From a virus, in IMG/VR virus record IMGVR_UViG_3300030098_003895, positions 1 through 37,587 of that record: a stretch of DNA of 37,587 nt. The stretch is one strand, 5' to 3'. A model generated the notes under the pieces. The model searched no databases and was not told the DNA's origin. It saw only the letters and a list, made by a program, of their open reading frames with translations. This document shows positions 9,506-17,851 of the stretch, one piece after another (positions within the stretch are counted from its first letter, which is position 1; every line of letters begins with the position of its first letter). The position numbers were made by a program, and so were the translations under genes.

Positions 9506-11981
9506 CAAAAGTTTGGAGTCGAGCGTAAACGGCTAGGATCGTCATAGGCAGTGGTTGATCCTGTACGACAGTGATATGCCCATCTGTCGTATAGCCGTCC
9601 TTGAACTCGATGTCCTTGTCTCCTGTAAACAAGTCGAGTGCGGTATCCATCTCATCTGCGCTCGAGCGAAATGGTATAAGATCCAAATCCGTTGAGCTTG
9701 GCCCGACCTTGGCACCAACCGTGTTATGCAAACGCACAGTGACATCATGGATGCGTTTGATCTTGCCCTGCGAGCTGCCATCAACGGATCCACCTTCGAC
9801 GCGCATGGTGCGTAGGGTCGATGAATACGGCAGTCCGACATGCACCTTGGTCGATGATCGCTCGAGAGTAATTGCTCCTGAGCTGACAGTTTTATTGGGA
9901 TGCGTCGAGCCATCAGCCAATATGGCAACGCTTGCACCCTCGAGGTGATCAAGCCCGGTAATGCTGGTTGTCGCACCTCCGCTGTACGTCAATCCGCTAT
10001 CAACAAAAAACGCATCTGTAACCGCACCAAACTCTTGCGCCTTTATGTATTCAACATACCTCCGGGTAACTGAGTTGATGGTGCGTTTGGTAAGAATCCA
10101 TACTTGATCTTCATCGAGATCGCCGGGTATGACTGCGACAGACTCGGCAGCTCCCGAGCCGCCTAGATCGTGCTTGTGCCATGCGACAACATTTTCCTCG
10201 CGGCGATACGTCATGCCCAGCAATGCGCCGTCAGCTCTGCAGCACCAGAGCACATTGTCGGGCTCTTGCTGTATGTCCATATCGACAATGCCGCCGGCCG
10301 TAATGTCCTCGCTAAGCAATGTCATATCGGGAGCGATATAACCATCGACATCAAAGTTATAGACCAGCTCGCGGATCTTGCGCTGGGCGCGCTGCAGAAA
10401 CAAAACTACATTGCCGGTTTGCACCGGCGATACGGTTGCCGTGCCGTAGGTTGTTTGCCTTTTTATGTTAATCGATGTTGGTGTAATTGGTTCGTTGGCA
10501 CTTGAACCCTGCGCAGCAAACTCGGCTGCACTGGTTCCAATAATTAGCACCCGGCCCGGTGACAGGTAGCGGATCTTGTTTACCTGCGAACTGGCTATGC
10601 TGTAGATCATGGCATCGCCATCATCTGCACCATCTGCGAATTGATCGAACCCGCCTGACTCTGAAAAGAAAACTGTTTGCGGCTGGTTGGTTGTACCGGC
10701 GTAAACCAAACGCTCCTCAAAAAAACATACGGCACTCGGGTAGCCGGTCGTATCGCTGAATGCACCAAGCGACCATTCATCTGTCGCCTCGAGCTTGCCT
10801 ACCAGCGTATTGCCAGAGCTGGCACCTTCCGCGGCTAAATCATCGGACGGCGCTGTTAAGATTGTGTCGTCGGTTACGCTTACAATAAGCAAGTCTTTAT
10901 TGTTCGAGCTAGTGCCTGACACTGTGATTGTGTGTCCGACTTTGAATCCTTGTTCGATGAATTTTTTGGCTGTGTCGGTAATGCGATCGTTATGCTCGGC
11001 CCCGGTCGCGCTGGGATCTCCTTCGACAAAAGCTATGGTTGCTGCCGTGTATTCGGGTAGCAGCTCGGCTCTGCCCTCGAGGTTATCCTGTACGGTGCCG
11101 ACAACTTCAGTGGCACTATTGAAAGTATCGATCTTAACCCAACCGTCGTAAATTTTTATCAGCCGGCCAACATCAGTACTGGCAAATGTATCGGCGCTTG
11201 CTGTAATCGTGCAGCTCGAGCCTGTACGCGCTGACGCTGTAAGCGTTGTATCGGACGTATTCTCGTCTTGCATTGGCCCGTATTCGAGAGGTGCTTGCGT
11301 TAGCGTCCAAGCCGTGTTTCCCGTTCTTGTCAGCTTCCTTGGAAAATGGCTCGGATGCACCATCCACATGGTGTCAGCGGATTGCGCAAACTTCACATCG
11401 AATAACTGCGCCTCGAGAAATGGTGACGTAATCTCGTAAATACGATTTGCAACGCCAGCCGAGCCGTACGCTGTAAAGCTTGTACTATTGATGTTGGTGC
11501 CGTCTTTGTTTGTCAGCTCAAAAGTATTGGTTGTTTTGTTTTTAACGAGGTAACGCTTGCCGTTCAGCTCACTCATGCCTACCACTGAACTTATCGTTAT
11601 TTCCTGATTATTTTCATAGCCATGCGAGCTCGAGGTGATGACGCAAGGATTCGCCTGAGTCGCTCCTGATATGGTTTTGTTCCCCTCAACGATCTGCCCG
11701 TTGTTGGTAAAAAACCGCATGTACTGGTCGCCGAGCTCAATGATGTAAGTCTGGTCGGTATTGAACTCGAACGGTATCAACCTTGTTGCTTTGGAGCTGG
11801 TCTTAACCTCGGCAGCAAAGTACGTGCCGGGCCGGCGGGTTGCGCCGCCATGCGGATGCACAAGAAAATTAGTGAGCGTTGTACAGCCGTTAAAATATTT
11901 TGCCAGATCCGTTCTGCCGTCGAGCCGACTTGAAAGCTGACCCGCACTAAAATTGGAAAAGGCAATTGATGCCCGAGCCAT
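9498..11981 (-). CDS. Tail tubular protein B / tail nozzle
   Basis: 827 residues, close to T7 gp12 (~794). The N-terminus, with NFSAGQLSSRLDGRTDLAKY, NFLVHPHGGATRRPGT and TRLIPFEFNTDQTYIIE, is diagnostic for the nozzle / stabilisation-protein family. Further family landmarks are YPSAVCFFEERLVYAGT, the SSQVNKIRYLSPGR and GTSAAEFA strands and QRKIRELVYNFDVDGY. It forms the distal tail tube under the adaptor. The ATG is three bases after the adaptor stop with GAGG as ribosome site. Confidence 0.95.
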   Translation of the reverse strand: MARASIAFSNFSAGQLSSRLDGRTDLAKYFNGCTTLTNFLVHPHGGATRRPGTYFAAEVKTSSKATRLIPFEFNTDQTYIIELGDQYMRFFTNNGQIVEGNKTISGATQANPCVITSSSHGYENNQEITISSVVGMSELNGKRYLVKNKTTNTFELTNKDGTNINSTSFTAYGSAGVANRIYEITSPFLEAQLFDVKFAQSADTMWMVHPSHFPRKLTRTGNTAWTLTQAPLEYGPMQDENTSDTTLTASARTGSSCTITASADTFASTDVGRLIKIYDGWVKIDTFNSATEVVGTVQDNLEGRAELLPEYTAATIAFVEGDPSATGAEHNDRITDTAKKFIEQGFKVGHTITVSGTSSNNKDLLIVSVTDDTILTAPSDDLAAEGASSGNTLVGKLEATDEWSLGAFSDTTGYPSAVCFFEERLVYAGTTNQPQTVFFSESGGFDQFADGADDGDAMIYSIASSQVNKIRYLSPGRVLIIGTSAAEFAAQGSSANEPITPTSINIKRQTTYGTATVSPVQTGNVVLFLQRAQRKIRELVYNFDVDGYIAPDMTLLSEDITAGGIVDMDIQQEPDNVLWCCRADGALLGMTYRREENVVAWHKHDLGGSGAAESVAVIPGDLDEDQVWILTKRTINSVTRRYVEYIKAQEFGAVTDAFFVDSGLTYSGGATTSITGLDHLEGASVAILADGSTHPNKTVSSGAITLERSSTKVHVGLPYSSTLRTMRVEGGSVDGSSQGKIKRIHDVTVRLHNTVGAKVGPSSTDLDLIPFRSSADEMDTALDLFTGDKDIEFKDGYTTDGHITVVQDQPLPMTILAVYARLQTFDA

Positions 11982-12554
11982 TTACAGCCTCACAGTTGTG
12001 AAGTTATCGGACACCAGCTCAGCCGGCGTTCCTTCCGTTGCGTCGGCAAAACGTGCCTCGCTTAATTTCATAAGATACAGATTCCAGAGCTGCTCAGTAT
12101 GCGTTGTACTGTTTGCAAGTCCGTACGAAATCTCATGCGCCATGCGCGCCGAGAGCGTTTCCGTCAGCATTGCATCATACTCGTTAGCGTCGGTGATCCG
12201 CGCCACATAGCGGATGTTGATTGAGCCCTCATCTGTAAGTAGCGACCGGCCCTCAATAACGTAAGTGACACCTTGGGCAACTTCGTTTTCGACATCGAGA
12301 ACGCGCAAGCAGTAGGGGTCTGCCGGCAACTGGTATTGATAGGCATATTCATAAGCCGGCGTGTCTGCGAGCTGCGCTAGTGAGGCGCGGCGAATGATGC
12401 AGTTCCAAGGATGGGCGCGCATTACCGCATCGCGTACAAACGGAAACCGCTGGTTGCACACGCGGCCTGACTTTGAGTCCTCAGTCAATGAAATGATATT
12501 AGACGCGCCTATCATGTTCAAAGCCGAGTTACAGATATCAACGTCAGATGCCAT
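11982..12554 (-). CDS. Tail tubular protein A / head-tail adaptor
   Basis: 190 residues against ~196 for T7 gp11. The N-terminal signature is DICNSALNMIGASNIISL, then VCNQRFPFVRDAVMRAHPWN and YQLPADPYCLRVLDVE, ending in a long helix (ARMAHEISYGLANSTTH). It builds the ring between portal and nozzle and binds fibres in T7. A GGAG site stands before the ATG, and a strong terminator stands between this gene and the head genes upstream. Confidence 0.95.
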   Translation of the reverse strand: MASDVDICNSALNMIGASNIISLTEDSKSGRVCNQRFPFVRDAVMRAHPWNCIIRRASLAQLADTPAYEYAYQYQLPADPYCLRVLDVENEVAQGVTYVIEGRSLLTDEGSINIRYVARITDANEYDAMLTETLSARMAHEISYGLANSTTHTEQLWNLYLMKLSEARFADATEGTPAELVSDNFTTVRL

Positions 12555-12566
12555 GAAAAATTCTCC

Positions 12567-12595
12567 AAAAGAAAAGGGGGAGCCGTAGCTCCCCC
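12567..12595 (-). terminator. Terminator after head genes
   Basis: A perfect 8-bp stem (GGGGGAGC / GCTCCCCC) with a CGTA loop is followed on the minus strand by TTTTCTTTT. It lies downstream of the decoration gene and before tail tube A, the same relative position as the T7 late terminator after gene 10. Partial read-through is expected because the tail genes continue in the same direction. Confidence 0.88.
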
Positions 12596-12602
12596 GATTC
12601 CG

Positions 12603-13082
12603 TTAGCTTACAACGTAGTGGATAATGAAGGAGAGATCCCCCTCGGTTCCACCCGCTGCCGCCATCGTTACGGCAATGTAGTAATACCCGCCGGGGTCAA
12701 CTGATGCCCCCGCAAGTTCCCACATTTTCTTTCCAACGGTATTGATGTTGGAAGCCTCATGTCTAACGTCGGCCATTGCACCAGCGTCAGCGACTGCGGT
12801 GGCGAAAGCGTCTTCGTCCACAACAACGCCAGCGGTGGTGTAAATACCGACGTTAAAGGTGTTAGAACCACCCAACGTGTCAGACCCGATATAGAGATGC
12901 GGGACTGTTGCGTTTGATGGCACTGGAGCAAGCATCAAGATGTCATCGTCATCTGAGTCTCCAGCCGCGACAACGATCGTACCCTGAGCTACACGCATCA
13001 CGCCATGTAACAAGGCTACATCGTTCATCTCTTGTGGGTCAGCCTCAAAGTTGGTGACCAAAGTGGAGTTAGCAGTACCCAT
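12603..13082 (-). CDS. Putative head decoration / small structural protein
   Basis: 159 residues starting MGTANSTLVTNFEADPQE. It is Gly/Ala/Val/Thr-rich and strongly beta, with no charged coiled coils and with an acidic SDDDD segment. It lies directly after the capsid gene, with a very strong ribosome site (AGGAGGAC) that suggests high expression. Position and composition suggest a capsid decoration or stabilising protein. I recognise no named family. Confidence 0.6.
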   Translation of the reverse strand: MGTANSTLVTNFEADPQEMNDVALLHGVMRVAQGTIVVAAGDSDDDDILMLAPVPSNATVPHLYIGSDTLGGSNTFNVGIYTTAGVVVDEDAFATAVADAGAMADVRHEASNINTVGKKMWELAGASVDPGGYYYIAVTMAAAGGTEGDLSFIIHYVVS

Positions 13083-13095
13083 TGATCAGTCCTCC

Positions 13096-13956
13096 TTATG
13101 CCGACTCGTCTATGGCAATCTCGACTACTTTCTCCTCTTCCATGCGAGTCGCCCCGATGGTCATGCAGTAGTAGATTTGCGTACTGTAAGACTTATCCGC
13201 TCTCTCGGTGATCCGCGCTTGAACATCCTTACCAACGGCCAAGAGAAGGCCGTCGCCTTGCCATGCAAAGCAGGTGCGGATGTTGCCGGTTTTCGCCAAG
13301 CGGGTTGAAGTATGGAATTGGAACCCGAGGTAAGAATTTAGGCTACCTTGAACCAGAGCTTTCACAGAGTTGTAATCGCTCGATTTTACCTCAGTTGTAT
13401 TCAAGAGATCTTGAAGTCCAATTGGTGAAATAACGATGTGGCGACCCTCTTCATCGACATCTGCCGAATCCATGATCTCCTTGGCACTTAAAAGCTTTGC
13501 CAAGGTGAGCCCGGCACTACCGTGAGCGATCTGGTTCGCTGCGAGCATAGAGGTACTCGTTGAACCCGATTTCCCGGTTTTTGATGAGCCAGTAGCCGCA
13601 GCGATAATTACATCATCGATCGATCTCGACATAGCCGCCGCCGCCGCACGGGCATAGGTGCTTGTCGGGTCAATCAACATTGAAACTTTATCGCTATCGT
13701 CGATTAGATCAGCCCATTCGTACGTTTGAGCGGTCACCATTCGCCGGCTATGAGGCGTTTCCATGAGTGGAGTGTCGCTGTGGCGGCTGCTTTTAACCAC
13801 TGCCGCTGCCGACCCCACCTGATCGAAAAATGCCTTCTCGCCGGTGATGGATTCCTCACGTACGCCTGAGCGGAGCTTTGAGCCTTTTTGCTGCGTCAGC
13901 AAATACACATTGCTTGAGAATTGCTGACTAAAGGCTGTAGTGACTTGAGTGCTCAT
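13096..13956 (-). CDS. Major capsid protein
   Basis: 286 residues. Features of the Phage_capsid_2-like HK97-fold group are an N-terminal TQVTTAFSQQFSSNVYLLTQQ segment, then a SITGEKAFFDQ loop. The MVTAQTYEWADLIDDSDKV segment is the spine-helix lead, followed by the Ala-rich YARAAAAAMSRSIDDVII helix. RHIVISPIGLQDLL and GFQFHTSTRL complete the set. It is flanked by scaffold upstream and decoration protein downstream, and a clear AAAGGAAAG site precedes the ATG. Confidence 0.92.
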   Translation of the reverse strand: MSTQVTTAFSQQFSSNVYLLTQQKGSKLRSGVREESITGEKAFFDQVGSAAAVVKSSRHSDTPLMETPHSRRMVTAQTYEWADLIDDSDKVSMLIDPTSTYARAAAAAMSRSIDDVIIAAATGSSKTGKSGSTSTSMLAANQIAHGSAGLTLAKLLSAKEIMDSADVDEEGRHIVISPIGLQDLLNTTEVKSSDYNSVKALVQGSLNSYLGFQFHTSTRLAKTGNIRTCFAWQGDGLLLAVGKDVQARITERADKSYSTQIYYCMTIGATRMEEEKVVEIAIDESA

Positions 13957-14082
13957 GTCACTTTCCTTTCCGTCTAGGGTTTATGAGAAAATTTGCGACC
14001 GGCTACCCCGTACAGGACCGCATCTTCATTTTACGTCTGATCGACGGCGTGCTCGCCAGTTGTGGACGGTTACCCGCTACCC

Positions 14083-14910
14083 TTACGCATCATCATCAAA
14101 GTAGATGTATCCGTATAATCGATTGCGTTCCGACACATAGTGATCGTGTTGCGGATGCGCTCGATCAAAGAGAGGTCCATCAGGACGCTCAATCTCGACT
14201 AACTTGGTTTTGGCTTCTTCGGGCGTCATAACGCCGGCAGTTTTTTCTGCGCCTACGAATTGATCCTCGGATACCTTAGCCGTAATAAACTCCGCGGCAT
14301 CAGCCCAAGCCTTGAGAAAACCGGGATGGTCACCCACCCGCATGCCGTTTTCCAAAACCAGCTCAGTAAATTCATCGTCACCACCAAAGTGCGCGTAAGC
14401 ATTTGCCGCGCTGCTTACCTTGTCTTCAAATGAAGCGCCCCATTCACCTTTGAGCATCTTCACTGTCTCATCCATCGCTGCCTGTAGATTTTGTTCTTCA
14501 GCGCCACCTTGGGAAGCGATTAGCTCGTTGTATGATGTAACCAGCTTCTGCGCTTGCGTGTTATTCAAGCCAATGTCATGCGCAGCTTGCTGAAACCATC
14601 CAACCATATTTTCGTCGGCACCTTCGCCGGCATCGAGCTGATAGCCGGCTGGATCGTCAGGCCGGCCTAGCCGACCATAGACTTCGTTCCAATCATCCGC
14701 GCTCGAGTTCTCAGCCGGTATAACAACCTTGTCGCGACCGATCATGCTCGACGCATTGACATACGCCTTGGCTAAATTCTCAACGTCCTGTATCGGCTGC
14801 AACGCCGAATGCTCCCGTAAATCCTCGGGCAAGCTTGCCCTGAAATCGGAGATCTCCTCAGACTGAGCTGCCGGCTCTGCCGACTCAGCTACCTGTATTT
14901 CTTCCGACAC
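14083..14910 (-). CDS. Capsid assembly scaffolding protein
   Basis: 275 residues, acidic and helical, with a Ser/Glu/Ala-rich start (MSEEIQVAESAEPAAQSEE). It contains the LPEDLREHSALQPI motif and a middle helix region, and has a charged C-terminus with RNRLYGYIY. The composition and the place just before the capsid gene match T7 gp9-like scaffolds, which fill the procapsid and leave at packaging. It starts with GTG preceded by AAGGAG. About 120 bases without a gene separate it from the capsid gene. Confidence 0.85.
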   Translation of the reverse strand: MSEEIQVAESAEPAAQSEEISDFRASLPEDLREHSALQPIQDVENLAKAYVNASSMIGRDKVVIPAENSSADDWNEVYGRLGRPDDPAGYQLDAGEGADENMVGWFQQAAHDIGLNNTQAQKLVTSYNELIASQGGAEEQNLQAAMDETVKMLKGEWGASFEDKVSSAANAYAHFGGDDEFTELVLENGMRVGDHPGFLKAWADAAEFITAKVSEDQFVGAEKTAGVMTPEEAKTKLVEIERPDGPLFDRAHPQHDHYVSERNRLYGYIYFDDDA

Positions 14911-14911
14911 G

Positions 14912-15160
14912 TTATTCTCCTTCTGTTTGTTTCGGGGGATCCTTTAACATTTGTTCGATAAACAACACCGTCGAACGCTGCCCCTCGTTGTATGCCGTGA
15001 CATACGGGTCAGCCTCGAACGATGGCGCATAACTGTGGCACCGGGTGCGCAGATCCTCGAGAACCCGCTCACCCTCTTCCGTCGCAAACACTTCCCGGTA
15101 GCTCAGCCGTAAGGTTTCGCGGTTCTGCTCGAGAGCCGCGAGCTGCTCCTGTTCATCCAT
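14912..15160 (-). CDS. Bbp19-like small head-region protein
   Basis: 82 residues. The core (YREVFATEEGERVLEDL, then YVTAYNEGQRSTVLFIEQM) matches my memory of the Bbp19-like domain from Bordetella phage BPP-1 and relatives. It is always found near portal and scaffold; its function is unknown. It ends one base before the scaffold GTG. It is the first leftward gene after the rightward cargo gene, so a promoter for the head genes may lie just upstream. Confidence 0.72.
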   Translation of the reverse strand: MDEQEQLAALEQNRETLRLSYREVFATEEGERVLEDLRTRCHSYAPSFEADPYVTAYNEGQRSTVLFIEQMLKDPPKQTEGE

Positions 15161-15254
15161 TTTTCAAAAATCCCGAAAATCCCGAAAAAGCGTTTTTTTC
15201 AGAAATCATTTCATTTTTACGTTTTTAAAATCAGTAACTTAATTTTTTGACTTT

Positions 15255-15281
15255 TAAAAAACCCAGTGTTTTCGCGGGTTT
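15255..15281 (-). terminator. Weak leftward terminator candidate
   Basis: A 6-bp stem AAACCC / GGGTTT with an 11-nt loop is followed on the minus strand by a run continuing to six T. It lies between portal and head genes. The stem is short, so termination would be weak. Confidence 0.4.
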
Positions 15282-15304
15282 CAGCCATTTTCTAAAAGTG
15301 CGTG

Positions 15305-15313
15305 TGGTATAAT
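15305..15313 (+). promoter_or_regulatory. Extended -10 promoter for the cargo gene
   Basis: TGGTATAAT is a perfect extended -10 box (TG-N-TATAAT), about 90 bases before the start of the only rightward gene in the structural region. There is no good -35 at standard spacing, which fits an extended -10 promoter. A small GCGAG/CTCGC hairpin follows in the leader. Confidence 0.6.
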
Positions 15314-15402
15314 GGTGCTAACAAGCGAGAAAACTCGCACTGCTATTTTACATTGTGAATAGGTAACCGTGTCGCCGTGGCTTGACCAAAAAGGACAAGA
15401 CT

Positions 15403-15684
15403 ATGGAAACACCATACGTTGCTAAAGACCGCGAGAGCATTACGACTGCCCTTGAAAATCTTATTGGCGAAACTGTTTGCGCTAGCTGGGTTTCAGATCG
15501 AACCCAATTACGCAAATGCTTTGAACCTCAAATTTCAGTTCAAGCAAAACTAGAAGGCTCGGCTAAAACTGGAAAATTTCGAGTCTTGGTTAATGATAAC
15601 ACTTACTCATATTTTTATGACGATAGTGTTTGGAGTGTCGGGCAAGATGTAGGCAAGAGAGCCATCATCTTTATTGACAAATAA
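15403..15684 (+). CDS. Cargo (moron-like) gene, unknown function
   Basis: 93 residues starting METPYVAKDRESITTALEN, predicted soluble with alternating strands near the end (FRVLVNDNTYSYFYDD, KRAIIFIDK). It is the only gene on the plus strand within the late operon. It has its own extended -10 promoter and hairpins on both sides, and looks more A/T-rich than its neighbours, the usual signature of a moron expressed in the lysogen. AAGGA precedes the ATG at 15403; an upstream TTG at 15382 is less likely. I do not recognise the family. Confidence 0.7.
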   Translation: METPYVAKDRESITTALENLIGETVCASWVSDRTQLRKCFEPQISVQAKLEGSAKTGKFRVLVNDNTYSYFYDDSVWSVGQDVGKRAIIFIDK

Positions 15685-15685
15685 G

Positions 15686-15715
15686 AAACGCCGCAAGCTG
15701 ACACTTGCGACGCTT
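15686..15715. terminator. Bidirectional hairpin behind the cargo gene
   Basis: The stem CGCAAG / CTTGCG extends through GCC/ACGC and AA/TT pairs with two mismatches. It lies directly after the stop of the rightward gene. On the plus strand it is followed only by scattered T; on the minus strand by TTTCTTATTT. It may end the cargo transcript and also attenuate late transcription coming from portal. Confidence 0.5.
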
Positions 15716-15769
15716 CAACTAACTTCTCTTAACATCGCTACGGTAGCACGGTTTCCTATTCACAATCAA

Positions 15770-17395
15770 TTAGAACTGAGCTTGGTTGCCTTGCTGGAGC
15801 ACCTTCATTGCCGGGGCCGCGGCACCAAGTGCCTCAGCCGTTTGCATCGCTTCCATTTGCTGGGCCTGAGCGGCTTGCTGCTCGGCGCGCTCTTCGCGCT
15901 TTGCTATTACCTCGGCCTCGCCTTGGCTGACCCGCGCCGGCACATGCAATACGCCAAGCAGATGCCGCACCAGACCGTCAAAATCAATGTGGTCAAATAC
16001 TGACGGGTCGATCGATGCAGCCGGCGACAGGATCTCGAACATACGCAAGATGGCTTGCATGTCATCTTGACGCTGCGCTCTCGCCAACGGCGACACGTAT
16101 TCGATCTCGATGTCCATATCGCCCAAGATCTCAGGCGGCTGAGGAAACGCACCGCGGCGAACCATCAATGCAAACACGCGATTGATACAGGGCTGAATCA
16201 GCTCGGCGGTGGCTCTCCCGAGAACTGGTCCTAACAGCCGCATCTTGGTTTCTGTGCGGCTGACCACTTCTGTAGCCGTCATCTGTGGGCCGGTTCCCAT
16301 GATGAGCTGATCAACGTAGTACGCTGCACGTATGGCTTGCCGGCGCTGTTCCTCGAGGTTAAGGCCAAGGGGATTGTTCGCGCCGATCTGCAAAGGCTCA
16401 ATTCGGTCACGCGAGCCTGATCGATAGAAGTTTAGACCACCGGGTTTTGTCCTGACGGGGAGAATGAACCCGTCATCGGGAACCATCAGCGGCGGGTCCG
16501 TTTGCTTTTGCGCCGACTTAATCGTCACCTCAGACATGCGGTTGATCATCTTGACATCAGGCAACGCCGTCATGCTCGGAGATCGGCCGTAACCCTTCTC
16601 AAACGAGGATTTTAAGAACCTCGGCGTCAAGTACGGCATCTCGCGGAAACCGCTCTCGCCCAAAATAATTTTTTGATCAGGGTCAAAATACACACTGGCG
16701 AAAGGCATATTTTTCGCGTCAATCTTATCCGCGTCTCGATCGGTGCGGGGCATAACAACATGCACAACCGTCACCTCTTCATGCGGATCCTTCTCTAACT
16801 TTATTTGCCATTTATCGCCAATGTTCTCTTCGCCGAATTGGTCGGCAAGTGCGCGTAAGCTTTGTTTGAATTTTCTGTAAACTGTATCGACCCGGCCTTT
16901 GTGGTCTTCCACAAGAAAACATTCTTTCATGTGCCGCGTCGAAAACCGGATGTCGAAGTCCTCGTCTTCCTCAACAAAACAAACGCCGGTGCCAAACACC
17001 ACAAGGTCGTAATACAGCTCATGGATCTGCTCGTTAAAGTTCGAGCGCTGGAATGCTTTGTGTAAGAGATCGGTGACTTCTTCTAAATATTCTTTGGCCT
17101 CGTCATCTTGGTTCATGGCCTCGTCGCGAAACCGCAAATCGAACCAAGGCGAAAACGGATTGGTCAGCATGCCGTGCAAAGATGCAGCCAAAATTTCAGA
17201 CGCATGTATGGCGGTCGTATCGAACACCAGCTCCATGCGCTTGTCGCCGGCAGTACGCTCGACATTGATGTCGGCTTTGCGCGGCAGAATATAGGTCGCG
17301 AGCTCTTGCCAGTGATGCTCCCACTGGCCGCGCTCGTCCTCAAGCTTGCTCAGCCGCTTGGCAAGCTTGATCGCCGCATCGTCAGGTTGTCGCAT
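15770..17395 (-). CDS. Portal protein (T7 gp8-like head-tail connector)
   Basis: 541 residues against ~536 in T7. Family landmarks are AKRLSKLEDERGQWEHHWQ, YILPRKADI, FDTTAIHASEILAASLHG, NPFSPWFDLRF, YYDLVVFGTGVCFVEED, GYGRSPSMTALPDVKMIN and QMTATEVVSR. It forms the dodecameric ring through which DNA is packaged. The ATG overlaps the upstream stop by one base (TGATG). The C-terminal tail is Gln/Ala-rich (AEQQAAQAQQMEAMQTA), as usual. Confidence 0.96.
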   Translation of the reverse strand: MRQPDDAAIKLAKRLSKLEDERGQWEHHWQELATYILPRKADINVERTAGDKRMELVFDTTAIHASEILAASLHGMLTNPFSPWFDLRFRDEAMNQDDEAKEYLEEVTDLLHKAFQRSNFNEQIHELYYDLVVFGTGVCFVEEDEDFDIRFSTRHMKECFLVEDHKGRVDTVYRKFKQSLRALADQFGEENIGDKWQIKLEKDPHEEVTVVHVVMPRTDRDADKIDAKNMPFASVYFDPDQKIILGESGFREMPYLTPRFLKSSFEKGYGRSPSMTALPDVKMINRMSEVTIKSAQKQTDPPLMVPDDGFILPVRTKPGGLNFYRSGSRDRIEPLQIGANNPLGLNLEEQRRQAIRAAYYVDQLIMGTGPQMTATEVVSRTETKMRLLGPVLGRATAELIQPCINRVFALMVRRGAFPQPPEILGDMDIEIEYVSPLARAQRQDDMQAILRMFEILSPAASIDPSVFDHIDFDGLVRHLLGVLHVPARVSQGEAEVIAKREERAEQQAAQAQQMEAMQTAEALGAAAPAMKVLQQGNQAQF

Positions 17396-17619
17396 CAGTC
17401 GCCCAATTTCGCCTTAGTTGTCTCGCCGGCAACAGAGCCGAGAACGCTCGAGGACAAACGCCGCGGAACACCGCGCCTAATTTTTGCCTTTTTCTTTGTT
17501 GCCTCTTTCATACCTGTACCGGCCTTGACTACCGGAGCAACCGGGACAACCGGTGCCGGCTCAACCGGGGGAGGTGGAGGACTCCGGTCGTCGCCCGTGC
17601 CGGGAATAATACCACCCAT
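17395..17619 (-). CDS. Small Pro-rich protein upstream of portal
   Basis: 74 residues, with SPPPPPVEPAPVVPVAPVV followed by a basic half (EATKKKAKIRRGVPRR). It is probably disordered. GGAG stands seven bases before the ATG, and the gene is coupled to portal by a one-base overlap. Together with the next Pro-rich gene it fills the terminase-portal gap seen in BPP-1-like and related podophages. Function unknown; a minor head or packaging-linked protein is plausible. Confidence 0.62.
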   Translation of the reverse strand: MGGIIPGTGDDRSPPPPPVEPAPVVPVAPVVKAGTGMKEATKKKAKIRRGVPRRLSSSVLGSVAGETTKAKLGD

Positions 17620-17620
17620 A

Positions 17621-17851
17621 TCAATACTCCTTCATAGCGCCGCCTAGCAGTGAAGCGCTGGCGACTTTCTCTTCAGTTGTTAAGCCCATACCGCTCGTCG
17701 CGATCGATGCTTGCGTACCTTTGCGGCGCTTCAAATCCGATCGCAATTCATCTTGAACCTTCGTACCCGGCGCATCGATTGCCGGTGGCGGGGGAACTGG
17801 TGGGATCGGCGGGGGTGGCGGCATCTTTACTTTCGGAAATAAAAAACTCAT
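17621..17851 (-). CDS. Small Pro-rich protein after terminase
   Basis: 76 residues with an N-terminal polyproline stretch (KMPPPPPIPPVPPPPAI), a charged middle (DELRSDLKRRKGTQAS) and a Gly/Ser/Ala-rich tail ending in LLGGAMKEY. The ATG overlaps the TerL stop (ATGA). Similar short Pro-rich proteins are common between terminase and portal genes. No named function. Confidence 0.65.
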   Translation of the reverse strand: MSFLFPKVKMPPPPPIPPVPPPPAIDAPGTKVQDELRSDLKRRKGTQASIATSGMGLTTEEKVASASLLGGAMKEY

